Positions 54,810 to 64,000 of a DNA stretch of 64,000 nt are shown here, in pieces (the first letter of the stretch is position 1; each line of letters begins with the position of its first letter). The notes beneath the pieces are model-generated. The model worked only from the letters and a program-made list of their open reading frames with translations. It ran no database searches and was not told where the DNA came from. Source of the stretch: Aphis gossypii (lineage: Eukaryota > Arthropoda > Insecta > Hemiptera > Aphididae); assembly GCF_020184175.1 (NCBI RefSeq), contig NC_065532.1, positions 35,278,001 through 35,342,000 on the forward strand, written 5' to 3'. The position numbers were made by a program, and so were the translations under genes.

Positions 54810-56360
54810 GCTAATCTCTAAAACAGAAAAAACACAATATTGCCCCGTGTCAGTAATTAGCTATAGATTACAACAGTAATTTCAGTGATTGGTTATACAT
54901 TTTTATGTTTAAACAGTAACAAACAGTAAATAAATGCAATGTAGATAAATAGGAAAAGGTTTTCTCCTTAAACTCCTTACCTGGAATGAATGATGATGCC
55001 TAGGAAAATGCTATAATTTACAAATATATTTTATTCATTTCACCAACAAATTAATTTTTCAATCACAACTATACAACATATTGATTGACGGGCGACGTGT
55101 TTCATGAACGATTTTTGACGTTGTTATAGTTAGTTACAGAATACTATACATTGTACCTTCTTAGAACGCTTTTTTGACAATAATAATATCAAATATTACA
55201 CACAATTATCAATACCGACACAACAATGTTGGTATTCACTCGAATTTATAGGTAATATTTTTTACTTTCTTGTAATTACTAAGTATTTCGATATCAAATT
55301 ACTCAATTTGAATGTGATTAATTGAATAATTTAAGTGAATTCCGATAACAGTACAAGTAGAACGCTATCATTTACAAATAGTCAAGACATAAAAAATAAT
55401 AAAATTGTGAAAAAATTGCACTGTATTGCCCGAGTTTCGTATACATGTATTTAGTACTATATTTATCTGGAGTACCTTATCATAGAATTCTATGACCATA
55501 TTATAATATATTTTTGTGATAACATTAAATTGTAATTGCTATTATACAATATAAATTATAATATATTATTACTTATTACAATAATACTTAGGTATAAACA
55601 ATTTAATAATATTAATTAATAATTATTTAATTAATGTTATTGGTTGACGGTTGTTGATCAATAATTTTCATTAATCGCTCTTTATTGTTATTGACGTTAA
55701 TGTTGTTTATTTCTATTTATTACTAGAACTAGACTGAGTAGACAGTCAGATTCGGAGAGTAGAAACTTAATAATAGTAATGAGTAATGATGATGTACAAT
55801 TATTTATAAAATATGTATAATTCTTTATTTACGCGCAACAATGATGACGATGTGTAAGATGTGTAAATATTTCTCAATTTTATTCAGAATAGTATTTTAA
55901 ATACTTGTTGTCATTTGTTTTTTAAATACCTACGTAGGATTCGAATGCTTTCATTTAAAAATATTTAAATATAAATGCTTTTTAAAAGTATTCAAAATAG
56001 TTGACAAATACTTTTTAGTTAAATAAATTTTATATTAAAAATACTTGGAAGTATTTGTACAATAATCACAAATAATATTAAACACATAACCTTCTTAAAA
56101 AAATTTAAATTAAATAATTATATTTTACTTACATATACATAATATGACCGTGGTAAATTTTTCTGTTATTTGATGAATTTTTATTATATAACATAATCTA
56201 AGTCTAACCATTATAAAATACTAAAATAGGAAATATTGCCATAATGGTCGTTGTATTTTGTCATATCTTATTATATATTATAGAACATAATATTTTGTTT
56301 GTTCATTTGATTTTTACCTATTTAATAATTTGATATAAATATATAATAATAAAATAATGG
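54810..56360. other. 5' flank of the C1orf198-like gene and intergenic DNA
   Basis: The segment near 55080-55130 (GACGGGCGACGTGTTTCATG) is less AT-rich and could be the promoter region. The rest is AT-rich with no supported feature. Confidence 0.45.
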
Positions 56361-56366
56361 TCATTA

Positions 56367-56819
56367 ATGGTACTTCGATGTTGTGGTAGCTTAGTGCCTG
56401 ATGAATTTCCTGAAAATCTAACAATATTTGTTCAAAAAATATGGCAAGCTATAAAAGAAATTGGTATGTAATTATTTATTCATTATCAATAAATCTAAAT
56501 TCTATATTTATTTTATACTTTATTTGTAGGTGTCCCTCTGACCCTCTGTACATAAGTCATTACAATTTACAACACATTACTGAAGCTATACTTAGAAAAT
56601 AATTATGCATTCTCTCCAGTCTCCACTGAATTTTTAAAAGATTTAGAAAAAAAAAAGTATTGCATCTAATTATTAAACACTTAATGACAGACTTTTGTCA
56701 AAATCATAGTAAAATAATTATTTTACTATGGTCAAAATGGTGAAATTGCTGGTGCTAGTCGTATATTAGAATATATGATGCGCGATAAAGAGCTACCTAG
56801 AGCTACTAGAAAATTATAG
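56367..56819 (+). pseudogene. Decayed LRPPRC-like PPR gene fragment retaining an intron
   Basis: The first block (56367-56463) reads VLRCCGSLVPDEFPENL then IFVQKIWQAIKEIG and stops at a GTATGT donor. The next block begins after an acceptor TTTGTAG at 56529. It meets a stop within about ten codons, then in another frame reads YNTLLKLYLENNYAFSP and FLKDLEKK. A third block (about 56727-56819) reads YYGQNGEIAGASRILEYMM before a stop. The order and spacing follow the N-terminal pentatricopeptide repeats of LRPPRC/bicoid stability factor, mitochondrial RNA-binding proteins. Stops and frame changes make it non-functional. The retained intron argues for a DNA-level duplication rather than a retrocopy. 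Family identity is from motif memory; PPR identity is firmer. Confidence 0.65.
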
Positions 56820-57039
56820 ATACCTACTGATTTGCATATCATAGACCAAAATGAGGTGTATTTAAAAAAACGAATGTGTTTATTCATGTTTATTTATCAT
56901 CAATTTATCGACGATTTAGCAACGATTATCTCTATTCTATGACCATATCGGCCAGCCACCCGAATTAATGACTGGCGAGTGGCGACTGCACAGTGCGCAT
57001 CACCTTCACCATAGTTCATTCTTCAGAGTTCAGACTACA

Positions 57040-57480
57040 GTCCGCATGGTAGCCGGTTGGTCGTTTGTCATTACTAGTGTTCTTCAGTTCTCGCTAGAAT
57101 ATACTTAATATTATGGAAGACAAAAATGAAAAAAAAAAAGTAAACAATTTCTACAAAGATTGTTTCCAATTCAACCTGAATCCTCAGATAAATCGTAAAA
57201 AGGTATGTAGGCAGAGCGCATTCAACTAGAAAGAAACTGATTGAAAGGATAATTGCTGAAAAAAAGATACTTTCTTATATGATAATATTTCAAATACAAT
57301 TGACAATATTTCAAATACCTACAACTGACCATATTTCTGAAACTTTTAATAATTTACATGATATATTTAAAAATATGGCATTGCCTGATGAACGGTTTTT
57401 TACTTATTTGCATAGGTCTCCGAGAATGCATAATTATGCCTCTAAATCGATAATTTGATTACTTTATATAAAATATTATT
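57040..57480 (+). pseudogene. Unassigned broken coding-like stretch
   Basis: An ATG at 57113 opens MEDKNEKKKVNNFYKDCFQ and stays open for only about 37 codons. Further on (about 57325-57460) a separate frame reads HISETFNNLHDIFKNMALP and RFFTYLHRSPRMHNYASKS before a stop. Composition is coding-like and the arrangement fits a decayed transposon gene. I do not recognise the family. Confidence 0.3.
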
Positions 57481-57796
57481 GATTAAGAAGACGTTCCCTT
57501 TTTCTGGGATGGAATTCTAGGACTCGATAACATCTTCATCGTCTCATCGATGATATTATAAAAAATATCATCGTACACCCGATGTGTCGTGAAAAATGTA
57601 TGGTATGTTTCAAACCCAAACTACCGAAAGGTATATTTTTGATTCAATATTTATTATTTCAATATTATTCAATTTATTACCATAGGTAATAGTATAACAT
57701 CTGTAAAATATTCTCTTTTAATAGGTAGGTGTATAAACATTATATATTATTATTTTTATTTTTTTATTAAAATATTCTTGTTTACTCCACGAAAAA

Positions 57797-58022
57797 GTTT
57801 AAATATTTTAGTGATACTGGGCATTAAACGCCTTTCTTTCTTTCTTCGCCTTTTTTTTTTTTATTACAAACTCTGACACACATTTTTTACGTGTATACAT
57901 GGCAAGGATTTACCACTACAATTCCCCGGTGGTCACCCATCCAGAAACTAGTGGTAGAGGCCGGTACTTGCTCAAGCACGTTGCGTGATTAATCGCAGGC
58001 AGCACGCTATGCCAAGCCACGA
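57797..58022 (-). mobile_element. SINE-like element with 5S rRNA-type promoter motif
   Basis: Read on the minus strand the head (from 58021) contains GCAACGTGCTTGAGCAAG and then CTAGTTTCTGGATGGGTGAC. This closely follows the internal promoter region of 5S rRNA (box C core GGATGGGTGACC). It is followed by AATTGTAGTGGTAAATCC and ends in an A-rich tail with GAAA repeats near 57840. ATATTTT flanks both sides (57803-57809 and 58023-58029), a possible target duplication. A partial sister copy lies at 58440-58520. It is not a complete 5S gene. Confidence 0.55.
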
Positions 58023-58180
58023 TATTTTTATTGTTTTTGTAAGTATTGGTCGATCAGTTTGATTGTTATATTCAACCGACAGGCTTGACAATCTGAGTTT
58101 TATTATATTTATTATTTAATATAATTGTGCCAACAATTTTGTATTTTATTATTATTATTAATGAGATTTTAACAATATTA

Positions 58181-58525
58181 AATATTTCAGTGATACCGGA
58201 TCTTAAACGCTTCTTCCCGCTGTCAGGTGTTATATTTAAAACTTTTTTTGTCATATTTTGGACTGATTGGCGAGTGGCGAGCGTAATCAACGGTATTTTT
58301 GTATGGGTGTTTATGTTTTTTAAGTAACATATTATTGCACATTATTGAATCCGCCACTTGATATTTTCATTTTTTTTTTTTATATATATTTTTAAGCCCG
58401 GAAACTATGACTATTAGTTGTTTTTTTTGTACTGTTGGTTAAGACACGTACATGCGTGGCAAGGATTTACCACTACAATTTTGGGGAGGTCACCCATCCA
58501 GAAACTAGTGACAGATGCACGAATT
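58181..58525 (-). mobile_element. Second diverged SINE-like copy
   Basis: Bases 58446-58513 repeat the head of the first copy (GGCAAGGATTTACCACTACA and GGTCACCCATCCAGAAACTA on the plus strand). Bases 58181-58220 repeat its tail flank (AATATTTCAGTGATACCGG, then TTAAACGC). The pair is in the same orientation, 500 bases apart. Shared flanking bases suggest a local duplication of an old insertion rather than two independent insertions. Confidence 0.5.
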
Positions 58526-59255
58526 ATTGGGACCAGAATATGTATACAGTATAAACGCATAATTATTATGACATTGCAATATTGCATAAAAATATGTATT
58601 ATGTTCAATCCCATATGAACTTTACTGTCAATAAATCATGACAGTTTAAGGTGAAAACTTCTACTTGGAATTGTTAAGCCCCTGGAGACGTCATAAATAT
58701 TCTAACCACGAATTTCCTACTCGCACTTAATTTGAATTTTCGTAACATGAAAAGGGGTATCAGAAAATTAACGCATTTGAATAAAACGTTCAGGATATAT
58801 GCATGAAAGCCGAACTTATAGGCATAACCAGTACCTACTAAAGTAGTACAGGACACGCGCTCAATGGCGGTGGCATAACTTATTTATAAATAAAAAACGT
58901 CTTATAATATTATTATGATTATGACCACAATTTACACACACTAAAATATAGAAGACTATTTATTGACAGTTTAATTGTGTACACTGCTATGTATAATTCA
59001 TCAAAGTGTTCAAATGACTATTTAACAGAGTTATTTTTTATATACATCATAATAAATGCATTGATACTTTAAGGGGTCCGATGCAAGATTTTCAAATTTT
59101 CCGCAATTCCATAAAATTTGAAAATTAAATTTTGTATTTTAGTTACCACCTAAATTATAATACTTATAATACGTCTTATAAGTGCTTTTCCACTAATTTA
59201 CTACCCGATACCTATATGAGGGGGGTTCTGAATTTAAGATATTTTTGCTTCTTAT
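58526..59255. other. Intergenic before DPY30, no gene supported
   Basis: AT-rich to mixed sequence. Overlapping short open frames on both strands show no domains and are treated as chance. Confidence 0.5.
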
Positions 59256-59295
59256 CACGAACTAAGATATATATCTTAGTTCGTGCTTCTTATCA
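59246..59295. repeat. 30-bp perfect palindrome bracketed by 12-bp direct repeats
   Basis: CACGAACTAAGATAT and its exact complement abut at 59256-59285. They are bracketed by two copies of TGCTTCTTATCA (59246-59257 and 59284-59295), which overlap the palindrome ends by two bases. It lies about 300 bases upstream of the DPY30 start. A similar AACTAAGATATTAGTTCGTG stretch occurs near 35424 before ELOVL copy 3 exon 2. Confidence 0.85.
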
Positions 59296-59599
59296 ATGTT
59301 TTAAGTTAATATTTGATAATAGCCAGCTGTGTATACGAATGATGGAGTGGCAACGTAGCGTTGTTATTATCAATAATAATGTGTACAAACTACAAAATAT
59401 ATATATTAATAAAGTTTCTATCATCTATGTATTGTATTTACTATTTAGTTACTAAATACTAATATGTAGTTTGGTATGTAGTTGTATCTTACATTTTATT
59501 TTTGTGAATTCGTATACTTCGGAACATTTTCATTCGGAAGATTGGTAAAGCGAACTGAAATAGTGTTTACAATTATATAGATTTTCAATTGTTTTAGAC

Positions 59600-60989
59600 A
59601 TGTCAGCGTCTGGTGAGCTCATTTTTTCCACGATTAATTTCAACCATTAACATTTACTGTAATTATTGATATTATTTGTTTTTCATTATTTCGCAAATAG
59701 AAACCACCAACGGACAAGTGGCTACTACTCCAGTGGCACCGGCTGTTGATGCTCCACCAGAGTCGAGTGTTTCAGAATCTCAGGTATTGATTTATCATTG
59801 TATCAATATTGAAATACAATTTTAATGCTAAAACTTTAATATTAATGTGTATATTTTGTTAATTTTAATATTAAAGAAGGTAGCTTCCTCCGAGAGTAAT
59901 GCTAAAAGGCTGAAAAATCCCAAACACAATGCACCCATGCGCCAATATTTAGACCAAACTGTAGTTCCAGCATTGTTAGTAGGCATGAAGGAGTTAGTGA
60001 AGGAGAGGTAAACATATTTAATTGTTATTTAATATTTATAATAATCATATTAATACATAATATTTACTGAAATAGGTAGCGTATCATTAATGTTTTTCTA
60101 GTACCTATTAATTGAATACATTTGAATGATCTATAATAGGTATCCAGTAATATTTGTAATATTTGTAATCTTATAATATTGTACTTAAATTTAATTATTT
60201 TTAATTATTAAATGGTATAGGTAGATAGGTATAATCAGTTTGATTATTAACTGCTTAATTAATAAATTCTGAAAAATATAAAAAATTGTTTGTCAGTTCT
60301 CTATTTTAAATTTATTGATCTCAATTATTAGTATTTGATTAGTATAATATATTATATTATATTTATTTGGGTTTTATACCTTATTTAAATTCACAAATCA
60401 ATTTTGAAGCTGTTTAATGTGCATTAACATAGTTTCATTAATTAATAAGCATTCAGAATTCTGATAGTAGACTCGTTACTCGTTTGGAGTCAACAGATAG
60501 GTGTCGCCCACCACATATTATGTTTTTTTTATTTTCAATATAGTATATTTCAGGGGTGGCCAAGCAGTCAATCGAGATCGATCGGTCTATCGCAGATAAT
60601 TTCAAAGTCAATCGTATTAGAATTTATTTTTAGGGCCACGCGTTCATAATATTATGTTTCTTAATAATTATAGTTATTCAATAAAAAAAATTCTACGGAA
60701 GTCGATCTTTAAACGTGAAGTATATTTTAGTAGATCGTGACCAAAAAAAGTTTATTTTTTAAGTATTACGTTGAAATCTATATTAAATTATCAAACAGTT
60801 ATGTTAACGGATAATTCAGTAATGTTATGAGTAAAAAATAAAATATGTATGTATATAAAAAACTAAAAACTGTTTCTAATTTTTATTCTTCAAACTTTCA
60901 GACCTCCTGATCCATTGGGGTTTCTAGCTGCATTTTTATTGAAGTATAAAAAAGAACATGTGGACAAAGACTCAATTTCAGAAACATAA
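59600..60989 (+). CDS. Dpy30: DPY30 homolog, COMPASS/MLL complex subunit (104 aa, 4 exons)
   Basis: DPY30 binds ASH2L and is a core subunit of SET1/MLL H3K4 methyltransferase complexes; paralogs act in cilia. Coding exons are 59600-59612, 59701-59783, 59877-60007 and 60902-60989. The disordered N-terminus (MSAS-E-TTNGQVATTPVAP) leads to the Dpy-30 motif, residues about 53-94: RQYLDQTVVPALLVGMKEL, then KERPPDPLGFLAAFLLKYK. This helix-turn-helix dimer motif is very strongly conserved. Exon 3 begins at a NAGNAG tandem acceptor (AAAGAAG|G), so forms with and without one Lys are possible (104 or 103 aa). Intron 3 holds the MITE copy at 60551. The length fits the family. Confidence 0.93.
60551..60760. 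mobile_element. Related hAT-type MITE copy, right end decayed (DPY30 intron 3)
   Basis: Starts with CAGGGGTGGCCAAGCAGTC, a well-kept hAT-like terminus. It then shares long stretches with the element at 4379-4583, including ATTTCAAAGTC, GGGCCACGCG, TATGTTTCTTAAT and GTGAAGTATATTTTA. The right terminal repeat and target duplication are not recognisable, so the copy is truncated or decayed. The right boundary is approximate. Confidence 0.65.
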
Positions 60990-61462
60990 ATGGATTCATT
61001 TTCTTCAAAAAATAATTATAACAATTAAATAGACATAAATAATAATCACATCTTCTTATGCTCTTAAATTTTTTTTTTTTTTTTGCACTTATATTCAAAT
61101 ATTATTCATTTTGTGTGTACATAAAAATTCTTTGTTTACCAAGGAAAATGTTAATTTTTTTTCTAATATCGTAGAAGGCTGATAAAGCATTACATACTTT
61201 TTTTTTATATAAAGGGTTTTTAAAAACTAAGTTACTGTTATAACTCAATGATAAAAAATATTTTAAACCCCATTATTACTATTATGTTGCCATGGTAATT
61301 GAATCATAACAAACTGATGTGCGTAAAAGCATATTAAAATCATGTAGGTATTCTTAATCGCATTGGTGTTGTAACTATGATTTATTGTATTAATTAACAA
61401 TTTAATATTTTAATGATTCAATTATTTATTTTAGAGATTAAAAATCCGATTTCAATATAATT

Positions 61463-61880
61463 ATGGAGTTATATTATTTGATTATTATTTTAAGTTTTGT
61501 AAAGTTCTGCTTATCTAATAGAGAAATTGTTACATTTATTACACCCGAAAACTGTTCTGATCGTGAGTATTTTGTTCCCAGTTTAATGTCATGTATACCA
61601 TGTAATGATTACCAGAAATCATCCTTAGATCGTAAGTAATGAATATTAATGATAAAATATAATAATATATATGTATATATATATTATATCATGTTATATT
61701 ATCATGTTTTTTTTTCTATAAATCAAGGGTTGAGTTGTGTTTGTGAAAAAAATAGCAGAATTGTTGACAAAGTTTTGGAGTTTTCCTGTAAACCATGTCC
61801 ATCAAACTTGACAGCCACATCGGATCATTTGCATTGTTTGAAAAAGACTAATGTTTCATGTGGATTAAAAGACATAGAAT
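61463..61880 (+). CDS. Tmem67: Meckelin (TMEM67/MKS3) homolog, first two exons, partial
   Basis: Meckelin is a multi-pass transition-zone protein of cilia in the MKS complex. Exon 1 (61463-61631) encodes a signal peptide (MELYYLIIILSFVKFCLS) and the start of the cysteine-rich ectodomain (SCIPCNDYQKSS). Exon 2 (61728-61880) continues LSCVCEKNSRIV, FSCKPCPSNLTATSD, LHCLKKTNVSCG and ends at a GTAGGT donor in phase 1. The Cys spacing CVC...C-x-x-CP fits the meckelin N-terminal region. No further exon was found before 64000, so the rest of the gene presumably lies to the right. An alternative is another Cys-rich membrane protein. Confidence 0.75.
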
Positions 61881-63177
61881 GTAGGTTTTATTGTTTGTGG
61901 TAAATATCTATCTACATTTACACTTGAGCACTCCATAGGAAATAAGTCAAATAACTAAATATTTTGATACTAAATTAGACTTGTTCATGGTAAATTAATG
62001 GTATATTAATTATTTGGTTTCTTTTCTTGAGCATCAAATTTAATTTATTAAACTGGCATGGGTTTAGTCTATTACTGTTAAAAATGTCTTGTGTATAAAT
62101 GGTAATAATAAATAAATATAGGTTCTTGTATACTCTGTCCATTGAGTTAATATGTCATGATCCAATGACAATTTATTCTTCCGTACATCTCCACATAGTA
62201 CTCTGCCACATTGGAACCGGTCTCGATAGCAAGATGTTGACTAGGGTTGAACAGATTCAGCGTTGTTCTCTAGCCAGACAAAGTATTATGGTAGGACATT
62301 AATAGTTTAAATTCACTTTAACTGATAATGAACAAATGATAATTTAATAAAAAATATGTATACTTGATACTCATTTCAATAATATTTTTTCAATTTACAA
62401 TTACTTTTTAATATTATTACAATCTCTTTACTAAAACTTAAGTTTATAGTTACATTTAGCTTACAAATTGTATTTAAAAGTAAATAGTTGCATTAAAATA
62501 CTTTAAAGATATTGCTTTTGCAACTCTGTATTTCATAAAATGTAATTACATTTAAATTAAGTATGTTAAGTTAAATTGAATAGTCAAAGAAACAGATTGG
62601 TTTATATTGTTCCTAACCACATACAATAAATCAATAGGTATAGAGTTTATATGAGTCATTACTTACCAAGTCATTTAAATACTCCATTCTATTTCAATGT
62701 ATGTAAAGACCTATAAAACTGAATCTTTACTTAGAACAAAATAATTTTAAAATATAATATCATCTAGCTAAGAAAAAAATCTGATATATTAAAACAAATC
62801 AACTCGTACAACATTTTATTGCTGTCCATAAATTCAAAAATACACAAACCTTATATGGAAATATTCAATTTCATTTTATTTTATTATTATTGAGTAATGT
62901 GGTATTTAAATAACTATTAATTTTTTAATGAAAATGACACAAATAGTATAAAAATATAATAAATATGAAAAATGAAAAATGAAACAGGTAACCTGATAAA
63001 TAATAATCACCCACTTATAAAAAAATTACAAGTTATTATTGAAGTTAAGCTTTAATGGTTTAACTGAATTAAGCCACAGTCAATCATTTAGTTTAATTTA
63101 AATCTTCCATTATACAATTTAAGGTATAGGTAATTTTTAGACCTTGTAACAAACTTACATTTTTGAATTATATTTAT
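61881..63177. other. Presumed meckelin intron 2, left part
   Basis: AT-rich sequence. A more balanced segment at 62110-62300 carries short open frames on both strands that may be transposon-derived. No in-phase meckelin exon with proper splice sites was found. Confidence 0.4.
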
Positions 63178-63185
63178 GTTAAGAT

Positions 63186-63766
63186 CAGTACGTGATTTGG
63201 GGGAGAGGGGACGGAGTCCCCTTTCTTTTTAAATTTTTTTTTAGTGTACCCCTTCTATTAATTTGAAACGGAACGCTAGGAATGCAACATTTACCATAGT
63301 GAATTTGTAAATCATCAGTTTTTCTGATGCAAAATATACCTGTCCTATAAGTTATAACCTATAGCCATAATATTTGTACCTACATTTGAATCTACATTGA
63401 TTGTTAAATTGCTAAGAAATTGACATTGCGTTATGCCCACATAAATATAAGCATATATCTGTGATTATGCCATAGATACATTTTATGGATTAAATCTTTA
63501 TAAATCATATTATAAATTATAATGTCATTGGATGTTTTTTTTTTTTAGAATAATTAATTAATAATTTAACATTTAATGTTTAAAAAAGAAAAATAATTAA
63601 TAAACAAGTGTTTTTTTTTAAAAAATATTTTTTAAATTTAATTTAATGATTTTTTGGGATAATGGGTAGCTGAAAGGGGTTGTATGACAGTTAATTTTGT
63701 GTGGAACGCTTGTTCATCAAACATCCGCTGAGTCCCCCTTTTAGTTTTTTTCCAAATCAAGCACTG
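63186..63766. mobile_element. 581-bp hAT-type non-autonomous element
   Basis: Left terminus CAGTACGTGATTTGGG; right terminus on the other strand CAGTGCTTGATTTGGA. It is flanked by an exact 8-bp duplication GTTAAGAT (63178-63185 and 63767-63774). No transposase frame is visible. It would lie in meckelin intron 2. Confidence 0.85.
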
Positions 63767-64000
63767 GTTAAGATGAACTGGTGCAAATAGCCATTAGCGA
63801 ATTTATTAAGTTGAACTATAATTTTTGTCAACATGTAACGCTTAAACTAAATTAGATACAGCACAGCTAGCATCTATTGGGTGCGTTGGAAATTGGAAAT
63901 ATGAAACTTTAAGTCTCCCGTGGCTGTTAGAAGGACAAACAATAAAATTGGTACCTACTTAAAGTTTTTTTTTCACATTTTTTAATTATAAATACTATTA

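Noticed and set aside
57880..58025. 5S rRNA gene
   Set aside because: Only the internal promoter part resembles 5S. The flanks do not pair or match, and the copy has an A-rich tail, so a SINE fits better.
62099..62302. Open frame downstream of meckelin exon 2 as a third exon
   Set aside because: Joining in phase from the 61880 donor reaches a stop after about ten codons. The sequence does not follow the meckelin ectodomain.
1..64000. CRISPR arrays, bacterial operons or riboswitches
   Set aside because: The window is intron-bearing animal DNA and no such structures are present.

Overview
The window is insect nuclear DNA, most likely from an aphid. It is strongly AT-rich, its genes are split by GT-AG introns, ACCTA/TAGGT motifs recur, and several relics of hAT, Jockey-like and SINE elements are present. 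The aphid assignment is inference. The insect assignment rests on the gene set and intron structure.

Positions 1-39.9k hold a tandem array of three paralogous ELOVL very-long-chain fatty acid elongase genes, all on the plus strand (about 0.6-6.1k, 17.8-25.6k and 35.2-39.9k). Each has seven coding exons with the same intron phases. Exons 2, 4, 5 and 6 have the same length in all three (191, 57, 106 and 137 nt), while exons 1, 3 and 7 vary. All three keep the HVYHH catalytic box and end in a K-x-K-x-x ER-retrieval-type tail, so all look functional. The spacers and introns carry transposon debris: a GC-rich candidate solo LTR at 8.6-9.6k, hAT-type MITEs with 8-bp target duplications at 4.4k and 10.3k, a Jockey-like LINE relic at 16.6-17.7k and a weak reverse-transcriptase-like relic at 20.3k.

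Positions 40-64k hold unrelated single-copy genes. An ASZ1/GASZ-like ankyrin-SAM-tail-anchor protein of the piRNA/nuage pathway lies on the minus strand at 44.1-45.4k, with a probable non-coding first exon at 48.6-48.8k. A FUNDC1-like mitophagy receptor (51.2-52.2k, plus) appears to have two alternative last exons that give different C-terminal membrane segments. A C1orf198/DUF4706-like protein is on the minus strand at 53.8-54.8k. A decayed LRPPRC-like PPR fragment lies at 56.4-56.8k. DPY30 (59.6-61.0k, plus) is a core subunit of the COMPASS/MLL histone methyltransferases. The first two exons of a meckelin (TMEM67/MKS3) homolog (61.5-61.9k, plus) run toward the right edge. More MITEs with clear 8-bp duplications sit at 42.3k, 46.0k, 49.7k and 63.2k, and a 5S-like SINE pair at 57.8-58.5k.

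The ELOVL genes form one functional group, probably making hydrocarbon or long-chain lipid precursors. The right-hand genes show no common pathway. Most of the rest is AT-rich intergenic or intronic sequence in which no gene could be supported.
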